This document shows positions 34,570 to 43,648 of a stretch of DNA of 64,000 nucleotides, one piece after another. A program made the position numbers and the translations under genes. The first letter of the stretch is position 1. Each line of letters begins with the position of its first letter. Source of the DNA: Halobacteriales archaeon QS_4_62_28 (lineage in GTDB: Archaea; Halobacteriota; Halobacteria; Halobacteriales; Haloarculaceae); assembly GCA_003021685.1 (NCBI GenBank), contig PXRO01000037.1, positions 167,586 to 231,585 of the forward strand, given 5' to 3'. The notes beneath the pieces are model-generated. The model ran no database searches and was not told the origin of the DNA. It was given only the letters and a program-made list of their open reading frames with translations.

Positions 34570-36471
34570 ATGAGCGACGACTACGGCGGTTTCGAGGGCG
34601 TGCGCGAGAGCCTCGACAGCCATCCGATGCGACAACTCGTGGGCTACGCGACGGCCTACTGGCCGCGCCTGCTGATCGGCATCGTTGCGTCCTTTCTCAC
34701 GCGGTTTGCGCGACTCGTCCCACCCATCATCGTCGCAGCAGCGATCGATCGGGTGATCTTCTCGTCGGGCGAGCCGGGGCTGTTGACACAGGCCGGCGTG
34801 TTGCCCGGCGGCGAAATCGCAACCACTGGAGCGAAGATCGCGTTTCTCGAACGACTCGTCGCTATCGCCGCCATCGCCTACCTGATACGGTCGGTGACGC
34901 GATTTGGCTCGCGCTACCTGCTCCAGTCGACGGCCCAGAAAGTCCAGCGCGACCTTCGCAACGACACCTACGACCACCTGCAGCACCTCTCGATGGATTT
35001 CTTTGCCAACCACCAGACCGGCGGCATGATGTCGATTCTCAACAGCGACATCAACCGACTGGAGTCGTTTCTCAATACCGAGTTTCGCCAGATCATCAGG
35101 GTCATCGCGACTGTCGGCGGGATCGCGTTCGTCCTCTGGCGGTACTCGCCGCGACTCGCACTGATCGCGCTCGCGCCGGTTCCCCTGATCGGGCTGGCCA
35201 GTGGCCTCTTCCTATGCTGGATCGAACCACGCTACCGGTCGATCCGCCAGACCGTTGCTCGTCTCAACACCCGCCTGGAGAACAACCTCAGCGGTGCCCC
35301 GGTGATCAAGGCGTTCAATCGCTACGCTTTCGAGCGCGAGCGGGTGTCCAAACAGAGCCAGACCTACCACGACGAGAAAGTCAGAGCCCTCCGGATCCGG
35401 CGTGGGTTCTTCTCGGCCCTGCGACTGCTGACCGGGGTGGTGTTCGTCGCTATCCTCTACATTGCGGGGATGGACTTCATCACGAGTGCCGACGGCGAGG
35501 CGATGTTGAGCGCCGGTGCCTTCGCGGCCTTCTTCCTCTATCTCCGGCGGCTCTACTCGCCGATGCGTCGCGTCGGTAAGTCGGCCAACAAGTATCAACT
35601 GGCCAAATCCAGCGCCGAACGCGTCTTCGGCGTCCTCGGACAGGACCCGACGATCACCGATCCCGAGGAGCCACACGAACCAGAACGGGTCGATGGTGCG
35701 GTCGAATTCGACGACGTGATCTTCAGCTACGGCGAGAACGACCCGGTCGTCCGAGACGTGTCCCTCGACGCGCCTGCGGGCGCGACAATCGGCCTCGCCG
35801 GGGCGACCGGTGCCGGGAAATCGACACTCCTGAAGCTCATTCCGCGCCTGTACGACGTGGATTCGGGCGCGGTCCGGGTCGACAGAACGGACGTGCGCGA
35901 GTACCGTCTCCAGCGACTCCGCGAGGAGATCGCCGTCGTCGAGCAGCAGCCATACCTCTTTTCGGGCACCGTCGCCGCGAACATCGCCTACGGTGACCGC
36001 GAGGTGCTGGCCGACGAACAGGACGACGCTGCGAGTGCCAGAACCGAAATCGAGGCGGCGGCCCAGGCGGCACAGGCCCACGAGTTCGTCCGGGATTTGC
36101 CCGACGGCTACGACACCGAAATCGGCGAACGTGGCATCAAACTCTCGGGGGGACAGCGCCAGCGCATCGCTATTGCCCGCGCGCTGCTGAACGATCCGTC
36201 GATCATCATCTTCGACGAGGCGACCAGCGACGTGGACACCGAGACGGAGGAACTCATCCAGGAGAGCCTCGACCGACTGATCGAGGACCGCACCGCCTTC
36301 GTCATCGCCCACCGACTCTCGACGATCAGGGACGCCGACAGCATCGTCGTCATGGACGACGGCGAGATCAGCGAGCGAGGGACTCACGAGGAGCTACTGG
36401 CCACTGATGGCCTGTACGCTGACCTGTGGCACGGCCAGGCCGAGGAACGGCCGGTCAGCGCCGACGACTGA
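34570..36471 (+). CDS. ABC exporter, fused permease-ATPase
   Basis: 633-residue type IV ABC exporter (MsbA/Sav1866-like), working as a homodimer. Six transmembrane helices lie in residues ~30-340, with the intracellular coupling helices visible as HLQHLSMDFFANHQTGGMMSIL. The nucleotide-binding domain has Walker A GATGAGKST (~417), LSGGQRQRIAIARAL, Walker B IIIFDEATSDVDTETE and AHRLSTI. The first ~15 residues are soluble. Own gene, 51 nt after the ABC-2 permease. Substrate could be lipid or drug. Confidence 0.92.
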   Translation: MSDDYGGFEGVRESLDSHPMRQLVGYATAYWPRLLIGIVASFLTRFARLVPPIIVAAAIDRVIFSSGEPGLLTQAGVLPGGEIATTGAKIAFLERLVAIAAIAYLIRSVTRFGSRYLLQSTAQKVQRDLRNDTYDHLQHLSMDFFANHQTGGMMSILNSDINRLESFLNTEFRQIIRVIATVGGIAFVLWRYSPRLALIALAPVPLIGLASGLFLCWIEPRYRSIRQTVARLNTRLENNLSGAPVIKAFNRYAFERERVSKQSQTYHDEKVRALRIRRGFFSALRLLTGVVFVAILYIAGMDFITSADGEAMLSAGAFAAFFLYLRRLYSPMRRVGKSANKYQLAKSSAERVFGVLGQDPTITDPEEPHEPERVDGAVEFDDVIFSYGENDPVVRDVSLDAPAGATIGLAGATGAGKSTLLKLIPRLYDVDSGAVRVDRTDVREYRLQRLREEIAVVEQQPYLFSGTVAANIAYGDREVLADEQDDAASARTEIEAAAQAAQAHEFVRDLPDGYDTEIGERGIKLSGGQRQRIAIARALLNDPSIIIFDEATSDVDTETEELIQESLDRLIEDRTAFVIAHRLSTIRDADSIVVMDDGEISERGTHEELLATDGLYADLWHGQAEERPVSADD

Positions 36472-36519
36472 TCGCGTCGCTCTCGGCGCAGGCGCGACAC
36501 CGGTCGGGCACGACACCGA

Positions 36520-37179
36520 TCAAGCACGACAGATGTCGTGGAGGTCGTCAAGCGAGTGGATCTCCCACGTCGGCCAGACGTTGAGTTCCCAGTCCGTGCG
36601 GTGTGGTCGACGGATGAAGGCCGAGTCGATGCCGGCGTTTTCTGCGGCCGTGATGTCCGATTCGTTGTCGCCGACGAACAGCGCGTTGTCGGCGTCGAGA
36701 TCCGCCAGCGCGCGGTCGATGTAGTGTGAGTGGGGCTTGCGCAGGTCGAGGCTCTCGAGGGTCGGTTCGCGGCCGTATGCGGTTTCGAAGTGGTCGCGCA
36801 CCTCGAAGTGATCCAGCAGGAAATCGACCGTCGCCTGCTGATTCGAGCTGACGATGCCCTTTCTGGCGTCCAGATCGGCCAGCGCCTCGATGTCGGGGTA
36901 GGGAGATTTTCGCCCCTCGCGGGCCTCCTTTTGCTGGGCCTGGGACATCGTGCGGTCGCGGGCGCGCCAGAACTGCTTCGGTTCGAGGTCGTACTCGTGG
37001 CAGATCGTGGTGACCTGACTGGGGGTCGCCCCCACGGTCATGTCGTCGACGTGATCGGGGTCCGGATCGGACACACCGAACTCCTCGAACGTCTCCCGGG
37101 TCGCGTCCCGGAGGACATCGAAGGCGGTGCGACCGACGAGGACACCGTCGTTGTCGAACACGACGGTATCGTAGGTCAT
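36520..37179 (-). CDS. HAD hydrolase
   Basis: 219-residue haloacid dehalogenase superfamily phosphatase with a four-helix cap. Motif I is VFDNDGVLVG (D9 nucleophile, with DND instead of the usual DxD; second Asp D11), motif II GIVSSNQQ (Ser), motif III Lys in RKPHSHYI and motif IV FVGDNESDI. Similar to phosphoglycolate phosphatase-like enzymes. A TTATG box ~28 nt upstream on the minus strand implies leaderless transcription. Divergent from the radical SAM gene. Confidence 0.87.
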   Translation of the reverse strand: MTYDTVVFDNDGVLVGRTAFDVLRDATRETFEEFGVSDPDPDHVDDMTVGATPSQVTTICHEYDLEPKQFWRARDRTMSQAQQKEAREGRKSPYPDIEALADLDARKGIVSSNQQATVDFLLDHFEVRDHFETAYGREPTLESLDLRKPHSHYIDRALADLDADNALFVGDNESDITAAENAGIDSAFIRRPHRTDWELNVWPTWEIHSLDDLHDICRA

Positions 37180-37280
37180 ACCATCGATATGTCGACCGGC
37201 GACATAAGCGTTTCACCACGACCGAACCGAATTCGGCTCGACCAGACACCGTTTTAGGCGTCGAGCCGGTATGCTGGCGT

Positions 37281-39014
37281 ATGACTGCAGACCCCGCCGA
37301 CCTCTCGGTGACCATCGTCGACGGCTACGTCGACGAGCCAGCACACTTCGGGGTCCCGCCGTACATCTCGACGTACCCACGCTACACCGCCGGCGCACTC
37401 GTCGACGCCGGCGTCCCACGCGAGCAGATCACCTACCACACCATCGACGCATTGCGCGAGGAGACTCGCCGCTGGGCCGACGTGGAAAACGCCGACTTGC
37501 TGGTCTACGTCGGTGGGATGACCGTTCCCGGCAAGTACGTCGGGGGCACCCCGGCCGAACCCGACGAAGTGCGCCGACTGGCCTGGACCGCCGACGGCAC
37601 GTCGATGATGGGCGGCCCGGTGCGTTTCGGCGTCGGCGAGGCCAACGAAGGCGCGAGCGAAACCGCGCGCGACGACCTCGATTTCGATTTCCTGGCGATG
37701 GCCGACGTGGAGGCGGCGGCCTACGACCTCGTCAGCAACGGCCTCGAAGGGTTCGAGGACCGGTACCGGGGCGTTCCGGAGGAGACTCGATGGGCACGCA
37801 AGGGAGCCTTCGTCGTCGAACAGCACCCCAACCACCCCGACTACATCCTCGCCGAACTCGAGACCTCTCGCGGCTGTCCCTACCGCTGTTCGTTCTGTAC
37901 GGAGCCGATGTACGGTGACCCGGACTTCCGACCGCCCGAGAGCGTCGTCGACGAGGTCGGGGCCCTGTCGGACCACGGCGTCAGGAACGTCCGACTCGGT
38001 CGTCAGGCCGACATCCTCGCCTACGGCGGCGACGGCGAAGCCCCGAATCCCGACGCCTTGCGGGCGCTGTACAGCGGCATCCGCGAGGTGGCTCCTGACC
38101 TGGAGACACTCCACCTCGACAACATGAATCCCATCACCATCGTCACGTGGCCCGAGAAGGCCCGCGAGGGGATCCGGATCATCGCCGAGCACAACACGCC
38201 TGGCGACACCGCAGCCTTCGGCCTGGAGTCGGCCGACCCGCTCGTCCAGGACGAGAACAACCTCAACGTCACTGCCGACGAGTGTTTCGAGGCCGTCCGG
38301 ATCGTCAACGAGGAAGCTGGCTGGCGACCCGGCGAACAGGCGGAGTGCGACGGGCGAGTGACTGGCCCGAGTACCGGCGACGACGCCGTCAACCGACTCC
38401 CCAAACTCCTCCCCGGAATCAACCTCGTCCACGGACTCAAGGGCGAGCGCCGGGAGACGTTCGCGCACAACAAGCGATTCCTCGAGCGGGTCTACGACGA
38501 GGGGTACATGCTCCGCCGGATCAACATCCGGCAGGTGATGGCCTTCGAAGGAACCGACATGGCAGACACCGGCGCAGAGATCGCAAAAGACCACAAGCAA
38601 CTGTTCAAGCAGTACAAACAGGAGGTCCGCGAGGAGATCGACAACCCGATGCTCGAGCGGGTCGCGCCGCCGGGCACGGTCCTGCCGGACGTGACCCTGG
38701 AGTATCACCAGGACGGCAAGACGTTCGGTCGACAACTCGGCACGTACCCACTCCTGGTGGCGATTCCGGGTGAGCGAGCACTCGGCCAGACCATCGACGT
38801 GGCCCTGACCGATCACGGCTATCGGTCGGTCACGGGCGTTCCCTACCCGCTGGATCTCAACGCCGCCTCGATGGACGAACTCCGGGCGATTCCCGGTATC
38901 GGGCGCTCGACGGCCGGCGACATCGTGGTCAATCGCCCCCACGACGCTGTCGGAGACATCGACGAGCGACTGACGAGGTTCGCAACGGCGGATTCAACCC
39001 AGGGCGCGAACTGA
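37281..39014 (+). CDS. Radical SAM protein with helix-hairpin-helix tail
   Basis: 577 residues. An N-terminal cobalamin-binding-like Rossmann region (1-180) precedes a radical SAM core with CxxxCxxC at C199, C203, C206 (SRGCPYRCSFC), which binds the 4Fe-4S cluster that cleaves S-adenosylmethionine. The core runs to about 480; then comes an RNA-binding-like TRAM-type strand region (about 465-525). The tail LDLNAASMDELRAIPGIG (about 533-550) is a helix-hairpin-helix. Core plus HhH suggests action on nucleic acid or a nucleic-acid-bound substrate. A GTTTTAG box ~27 nt upstream supports the start. Substrate unknown. Confidence 0.88.
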   Translation: MTADPADLSVTIVDGYVDEPAHFGVPPYISTYPRYTAGALVDAGVPREQITYHTIDALREETRRWADVENADLLVYVGGMTVPGKYVGGTPAEPDEVRRLAWTADGTSMMGGPVRFGVGEANEGASETARDDLDFDFLAMADVEAAAYDLVSNGLEGFEDRYRGVPEETRWARKGAFVVEQHPNHPDYILAELETSRGCPYRCSFCTEPMYGDPDFRPPESVVDEVGALSDHGVRNVRLGRQADILAYGGDGEAPNPDALRALYSGIREVAPDLETLHLDNMNPITIVTWPEKAREGIRIIAEHNTPGDTAAFGLESADPLVQDENNLNVTADECFEAVRIVNEEAGWRPGEQAECDGRVTGPSTGDDAVNRLPKLLPGINLVHGLKGERRETFAHNKRFLERVYDEGYMLRRINIRQVMAFEGTDMADTGAEIAKDHKQLFKQYKQEVREEIDNPMLERVAPPGTVLPDVTLEYHQDGKTFGRQLGTYPLLVAIPGERALGQTIDVALTDHGYRSVTGVPYPLDLNAASMDELRAIPGIGRSTAGDIVVNRPHDAVGDIDERLTRFATADSTQGAN

Positions 39015-39153
39015 TACTCAGTATCTCACAAAGCGTTCGATACTGGGTGACCGCAACCCAGACGAATAACCTCGCAAAATCCGCGCACCTACTTGGGTAA
39101 GTTACGGTGTCATTCGAAAGATAGAGTCTTTCGTGACCACGAGATATATCGCA

Positions 39154-39366
39154 CTAAATAAACCCGATAGATCGAATTCCTATACGACACGTACAAACCA
39201 GTTCAGGGGTACTCGTTGCGGACGGTTCGGAGGTTGTGGATGTTTCGGCGGGAGTAGGGGATTGCGTCTCTGAGACAGTGGGTGAGGTTTGCCCACCGTC
39301 GGTCGCTGGACCACTACGGCCTGCCACAATAATCAGGAGGACAAGTGCTACATTCCGCATCGTCAT
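39154..39366 (-). pseudogene. Decayed lipoprotein gene
   Basis: Begins like a haloarchaeal lipoprotein: signal helix MTMRNVALVLLIIVAG, then a Gly/Thr/Ser/Pro-rich linker (TPAETSTTSEPSATSTPE). The lipobox position reads AGR instead of AGC; a single T-to-C change would turn Cys TGT into Arg CGT. The frame ends after about 70 residues with the mature domain absent. I read it as a truncated, non-functional remnant, though a short secreted peptide cannot be excluded. Confidence 0.6.
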
Positions 39367-39416
39367 AAACGAATCGGCTGCTCACGAGTTCTTCATTTCA
39401 TTTTTGAAGGCGGATA

Positions 39417-39818
39417 TTAGTATGTCTCCACAGATACGTCACTGAGGAATTCGAAGTCGTCTGTATTCTCTGTTACAACCGTTGCGCCTGTCTCCTTGGC
39501 GACGGCGGCAATCAACACATCTCCAGTAGGGAAACTTATTTTATCTTGATTTACGCTTTCATCCCGGTGCAATTGTGCTTCGACCTGTCCGGCGAGGAAG
39601 GCGTGTTCAGTCTGGAATGGAATAATGTTCAGCCAATCGAACGTTTCCAGTATCTCGTGTCGGTCGAGTTTCCCTTGGAGGGCTCGCCCGACAGCAATCT
39701 CTTTGATATTGAGCGTCGTAGTGATTAACTCGAATTTTTCGTTCCGTTCGAGGTAGTCTCTCGTACTCTCACGTCCAGCCCAATAATGAATGAGGAATGT
39801 TGTATCAAGCAGTTTCAT
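39417..39818 (-). CDS. vapC: VapC-type PIN toxin
   Basis: 133-residue PIN-domain ribonuclease. Acidic active site visible: D5 in MKLLDTTFLI, E40 in TLNIKEIAVG, D100 in FPTGDVLIAAVA and D120/D121 in TENTDDF. VapC toxins cut tRNA or rRNA when not held by VapB. Its start lies inside the vapB gene (14-nt overlap), the standard coupling; an ORF extending to 39917 would add basic non-haloarchaeal residues. A/T content is higher than in neighbours, hinting at horizontal gain. Confidence 0.92.
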   Translation of the reverse strand: MKLLDTTFLIHYWAGRESTRDYLERNEKFELITTTLNIKEIAVGRALQGKLDRHEILETFDWLNIIPFQTEHAFLAGQVEAQLHRDESVNQDKISFPTGDVLIAAVAKETGATVVTENTDDFEFLSDVSVETY

Positions 39819-40083
39819 CAGAATCCTCGGTATCGGATAGCTCTTCGATTGCCTCCTGTTGGCGTTCTGCGAGCCCTGCACTCGTCTGCTTGCGCGATGT
39901 TTCGACCGCTTGTTCAAGTTCTTCAGCTGCTTTTGCGTCGAGTGTCCCGAACCCCTCTCTCCAATCGGCTTGTTCTCCGTCCAAGAGCCGGTTCACGAGG
40001 TCGGTGAAACTTTCATCCTCTCTTTTCCGGGCTTTCAGACGTTCATAGGCATCATCTCTGAGTCCGATGGTTTTCGTCCCCAT
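39805..40083 (-). CDS. vapB: VapB-type antitoxin
   Basis: 92-residue antitoxin. The N-terminus MGTKTIGLRDDAYERLKARKREDESFTD is a ribbon-helix-helix DNA-binding dimerisation unit of the haloarchaeal VapB/DUF7557 type. The C-terminal acidic helices (EELEQAVETSR...EAIEELSD) would wrap the toxin. Immediately upstream is a perfect inverted repeat suited to RHH binding. Confidence 0.87.
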   Translation of the reverse strand: MGTKTIGLRDDAYERLKARKREDESFTDLVNRLLDGEQADWREGFGTLDAKAAEELEQAVETSRKQTSAGLAERQQEAIEELSDTEDSDETA

Positions 40084-40086
40084 ACG

Positions 40087-40110
40087 TTGTGTTTACACGC
40101 ACAAACACAA
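40087..40110. promoter_or_regulatory. VapB operator, perfect inverted repeat
   Basis: TTGTGTTT-n8-AAACACAA lies 4-27 nt upstream of the vapB ATG, over the expected TATA/initiation site. An RHH antitoxin bound there would block its own transcription, the usual conditional autoregulation of toxin-antitoxin operons. Confidence 0.6.
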
Positions 40111-40390
40111 AGATGTTGCCTGTGGTCTCGATGCTGAAAGTCGATAAAGAAATCGCGCTACCGACTACTGTCAAGCAACAAGATTCAAGATGTGTAGCGG
40201 ATTCCATCTCGTTGTCGGTTGACACGAGAGAAAAGACGAGATTACGTGACACAAGACCGACCAGGCCGGCCTTCAGACAGTCTTATAATTGCAGGCCCTA
40301 CTAGTATAGAGATTCCTCGCAGTAAAACGGCCTGTCTTCGCTCTCGACAGAACAGAAGGTACTTTTCGTTCGCTTACACACCAGAGGACA
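40111..40390. other. Gap between vapB and aglD
   Basis: 280 nt, A/T-richer than coding DNA. Apart from the vapB operator at its left edge and a GTACTTTTC TATA-like box about 27 nt before the aglD ATG, I see no gene or strong hairpin. Confidence 0.45.
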
Positions 40391-42217
40391 ATGACCGACG
40401 TGGAAGTGAGCGTCGTGCTTCCCGCCTACAACGAGGCGGCGACGATAGCCCGGACGGTCGAGACGACGCTATCGACGCTCGCTTCGTTCTTGCCAGCCGG
40501 CAGTTTCGAGGTGATCGTCGCAGAAGACGGCTGTGACGACCGGACGCCAGACATCGCCGCACGGATGGCCGACAACGACGACCGGGTTCGGCACGTCCAT
40601 TCCGACGAACGCCTCGGCCGTGGCGGTGCCCTCGAATACGCCTTCCGGCGAGCGTCGGGCGAGACGCTCGTGTATTTCGACACCGATCTGGCGACGGACA
40701 TGCGCCACCTCGAAGAACTCGTCGGCGCGATCCGTTCTGGCGAGTACGACGTTGCCACTGGCTCTCGGTGGCTGCCCGAAAACCCGGCCGACCGGCCGGC
40801 AAAGCGCGGTGTGCCGAGTCTGGGGTACAACAGGCTCGTTCGTCTCTTTCTCCGCTCGGACTTGCAGGATCACCAGTGTGGGTTCAAGGCCTTCGACCGG
40901 ACAGCACTGCTCGATTTACTCGACGACGTCGAGGACGACCACTGGTTCTGGGACACGGAACTGCTGGTGCGTGCCCAGCGGTCCGGCTACCGCGTCGAGG
41001 AGTTCGCCGTCGACTGGACGCCGAAGGGCGACTCGAAGGTCGACCTCGTCAGGGACGTGTTCGGGATGGGCAGCCAGATACTCAGGACGTGGTGGCAGCT
41101 ATCGGTCAGTCCGCGCCTGAGTCGGCGCGTCTCCCTGGCCGGCGGTACGCTCCTCGTCGCGCTCGCGCTGGCACTGATTCCGCTGTATCTCGATCCGAGT
41201 ACCGTCATCGCGGAGATGTCGGCCGCCGATTACGGCATCGTTGCCGCCAGCGCCGTGGTCTACGCGCTCTCGTGGCCGCTCCGTGGCCTGCGGTATCGCG
41301 ACATTCTCGTCTCGATTGGTTTCCGGGAGCACTGGGGCTTTCTCACCGGTGCAGTCTTTATCAGCCAGACCGGGAACCTCGTCTTCCCGGCACGTGCGGG
41401 CGACGCCGTCAGGGCCTACATTGTCAAGGCACGCCGCGGGATCCCGTACCCCTCAGGCTTCGCCTCGCTAGCCGTCGAGCGCGTCTTCGATCTGCTGACG
41501 ATCACTGCGCTCGCGGGCATCGTCCTGGTCGGTCTCGCCGCGACCGGTTCGACGGACGCACTCGTGGCAGCCCTCACCGGACAGGCACCCGGCGAGACTG
41601 GCCAGAGTGGTCAGACAGCCATCCTCGTCGCCGCCGGGGTCGGACTGGCCGCTATCGTGGCGGTGGTCACCATCGTCGCGAGTGCCCGCTCCGACCGGAA
41701 CCTCGTCCGTGCCGGCGTCACACGACTCAGTTCAGATTCCTACGCCGATTACGTTGCAAGCGTCATCGAGCGCTTTACTGGCGACATCCAGACTGTCGCG
41801 ACAGACAGTGGTGCGTTCGCTCGCGTCGGGGCCAACAGCCTCCTCATCTGGACGCTCGATGTCGTGACGGCCCTGGTCGTGCTGGCCGCCTTCGGCGTCG
41901 AATTGACGCCCGCCATCGTCGCTGTGGGCTTTTTTGCGGTCAGCGTCGGGAACCTGGCGAAGGTCCTTCCGCTGACACCGGGCGGTGTTGGCCTCTACGA
42001 AGGAGCGTTCTCGCTCATCGTAGCCGCGCTGACGACGGAAGTCGGGGCCGCTGCTGCACTGGGCATAGCAATCGTCGACCACGCAATCAAAAACGCGGTG
42101 ACCATCCTCGGCGGTCTCGTCTCGATGGCCTGGCTCAACGTCTCCCTGACTACGGCCGTCGAGGAGTCACAGAACGCTGGCGAAGTCGACACGGAACTCG
42201 AAGCCGACGCAAACTAA
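40391..42217 (+). CDS. aglD: AglD-like dolichyl-phosphate hexosyltransferase/flippase-like fusion
   Basis: 608 residues. N-terminal GT2 domain (1-235): VVLPAYNEAATI (8-19), metal-binding FDTD (96-99), and HQCGFKAFDR. It is followed by about eight transmembrane helices forming the lysylphosphatidylglycerol-synthase/flippase-like UPF0104 domain (250-595). Same order and size as Haloferax volcanii AglD, which charges dolichol phosphate with the final hexose for S-layer N-glycosylation. The paired acids in FDTD match catalytic Asp residues reported for AglD. Neighbouring tfb and zim resemble the H. volcanii order as I recall it, supporting orthology. Confidence 0.85.
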   Translation: MTDVEVSVVLPAYNEAATIARTVETTLSTLASFLPAGSFEVIVAEDGCDDRTPDIAARMADNDDRVRHVHSDERLGRGGALEYAFRRASGETLVYFDTDLATDMRHLEELVGAIRSGEYDVATGSRWLPENPADRPAKRGVPSLGYNRLVRLFLRSDLQDHQCGFKAFDRTALLDLLDDVEDDHWFWDTELLVRAQRSGYRVEEFAVDWTPKGDSKVDLVRDVFGMGSQILRTWWQLSVSPRLSRRVSLAGGTLLVALALALIPLYLDPSTVIAEMSAADYGIVAASAVVYALSWPLRGLRYRDILVSIGFREHWGFLTGAVFISQTGNLVFPARAGDAVRAYIVKARRGIPYPSGFASLAVERVFDLLTITALAGIVLVGLAATGSTDALVAALTGQAPGETGQSGQTAILVAAGVGLAAIVAVVTIVASARSDRNLVRAGVTRLSSDSYADYVASVIERFTGDIQTVATDSGAFARVGANSLLIWTLDVVTALVVLAAFGVELTPAIVAVGFFAVSVGNLAKVLPLTPGGVGLYEGAFSLIVAALTTEVGAAAALGIAIVDHAIKNAVTILGGLVSMAWLNVSLTTAVEESQNAGEVDTELEADAN

Positions 42218-42499
42218 TACTGTCGACGGCAATGTGGCGTCACTGGGCGGAACTACGACCTGTTACCAGCTACGTAAAAGGAGTTCTTGAATGCGTGCGG
42301 TATCGATTTTCAAACACCACGTTCGGCCCGTTTACACTGGGTTCTCGAATGCAACTCCGACAAGTTTAAATGGGTATCGCAGATATGTAATCGATACTCA
42401 ATCGAGCGTCCGGGATCGGCGATGGTGTAACACCACCTGTTGTTGTCTGTCGCACGGCATGGGACTGTACCGAGATACCCTGGCGTTTGCACTCGTACA

Positions 42500-43483
42500 A
42501 TGAGCGATTCGAATACACGAACGCGATCAAGAGCGCGCACGACGAATCGAGAGGAAGAGCAAGAAGAACAAAAAGAGGCGACATCGACGGCCTGTCCGGA
42601 GTGTTCGGGAACGCTCGTCGTCGACGACGAGCACGGGGAGACGGTCTGTGACTCCTGTGGTCTCGTCGTCGAGTCCGACGAGATCGACCGCGGCCCGGAG
42701 TGGCGAGCGTTCGACTCCAGCGAGAAAGACGAGAAGTCCCGCGTCGGCGCACCGACGACCAACATGATGCACGACAAGGGCCTGTCGACGAACATCGACT
42801 GGCGTGACAAGGACGCCTACGGCAACTCGCTGTCGGGCAAACAGCGCCAGAAGATGCAGCGTCTGCGCAAGTGGAACGAGCGGTTCCGCACCCGTGACTC
42901 CAAGGAACGGAATCTCAAGCAGGCACTCGGCGAAATCGACCGGATGGCAAGCGCCGTCGGCCTCCCGGAGAACGTCCGCGAGACCGCGAGTGTCATCTAC
43001 CGGCGAGCACTCGACGAGAACCTCCTGCCGGGACGCTCCATCGAGGGCGTCTCGACGGCCTCGGTGTACGCCGCGGCCCGACAGGCCGGGGTACCCCGTT
43101 CGCTCGACGAAATCAACGACGTCTCGCGCGTCGAGAAAAGCGAGATCGCGCGCACGTACCGCTACGTCGTCCGTGAACTCGGTCTCGAAGTCGCGCCGGC
43201 AGACCCCGAGAGCTACGTGCCCCGCTTTGCCTCCTCGCTCGGACTCTCGGACGAGGCCGAGCACCGGGCACGCCAGTTGCTCCAGAACGCCAAAGAGCAG
43301 GGCGTCCACTCCGGAAAGTCGCCCGTCGGTCTCGCGGCCGCAGCAGTGTACGCCGCTGCGCTCCTGACGAACGAGAAGACGACGCAGGCGGCCGTCAGCG
43401 AAGTCGCAGACATCTCGGAAGTGACGATTCGGAACCGGTATCACGAGCTGCTAGAGGCCGAGCAGGGCCTCCCGATGGCCTGA
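42500..43483 (+). CDS. tfb: Transcription initiation factor IIB
   Basis: 327-residue TFB that bridges TBP-TATA and RNA polymerase. N-terminal zinc ribbon C32/C35...C50/C53, then the B-reader/linker region GPEWRAFDSSEKDEKSRVGAPTT, and two cyclin repeats (about 120-220 and 225-320). The second contains VEKSEIARTYRYVVREL and SEVTIRNRYHELL, the BRE-contacting helix-turn-helix. Start at MSDSNTRTR; the first 30 residues are charged and not conserved. A GTTTAAAT box near 42364 would give a 5' leader of ~100 nt, unusually long here. Haloarchaea carry several TFBs; which paralogue is unknown. Confidence 0.94.
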   Translation: MSDSNTRTRSRARTTNREEEQEEQKEATSTACPECSGTLVVDDEHGETVCDSCGLVVESDEIDRGPEWRAFDSSEKDEKSRVGAPTTNMMHDKGLSTNIDWRDKDAYGNSLSGKQRQKMQRLRKWNERFRTRDSKERNLKQALGEIDRMASAVGLPENVRETASVIYRRALDENLLPGRSIEGVSTASVYAAARQAGVPRSLDEINDVSRVEKSEIARTYRYVVRELGLEVAPADPESYVPRFASSLGLSDEAEHRARQLLQNAKEQGVHSGKSPVGLAAAAVYAAALLTNEKTTQAAVSEVADISEVTIRNRYHELLEAEQGLPMA

Positions 43484-43506
43484 TTGGCCCCCGCTCTTGG
43501 CAGACA

Positions 43507-43575
43507 ATGGTTGTCGAGAACGCCGAGAACATCAACGAGGTTCAGGATATGGTCGAGGACCGGGACTCGCTGTGA
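43507..43575 (+). CDS. Possible 22-residue ORF
   Basis: ATG to TGA encoding MVVENAENINEVQDMVEDRDSL, acidic and in haloarchaeal style, in the 165-nt gap between tfb and the methyltransferase. No shown promoter. Could be a leader peptide or a remnant of a longer gene. Confidence 0.2.
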   Translation: MVVENAENINEVQDMVEDRDSL

Positions 43576-43648
43576 ACCGGCACCGATCACGGGATCGCAA
43601 TCAACTCGAACCAGAAGACACGAGGGAGCGCACACCCAGGACCGTTCT

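Noticed and set aside
35212..36387. 391-residue ORF antisense to the ABC exporter
   Set aside because: Lies fully over Walker and signature motifs of the true gene; composition typical of a reverse-frame artefact.
37254..38942. 562-residue ORF antisense to the radical SAM gene
   Set aside because: Shadow of a gene with intact CxxxCxxC; no recognisable domain of its own.
39012..39045. TGATACTCAGTATC after the radical SAM gene as an element copy
   Set aside because: A short separate hairpin (CAGTATC/GATACTG); lacks the family's arms and end.
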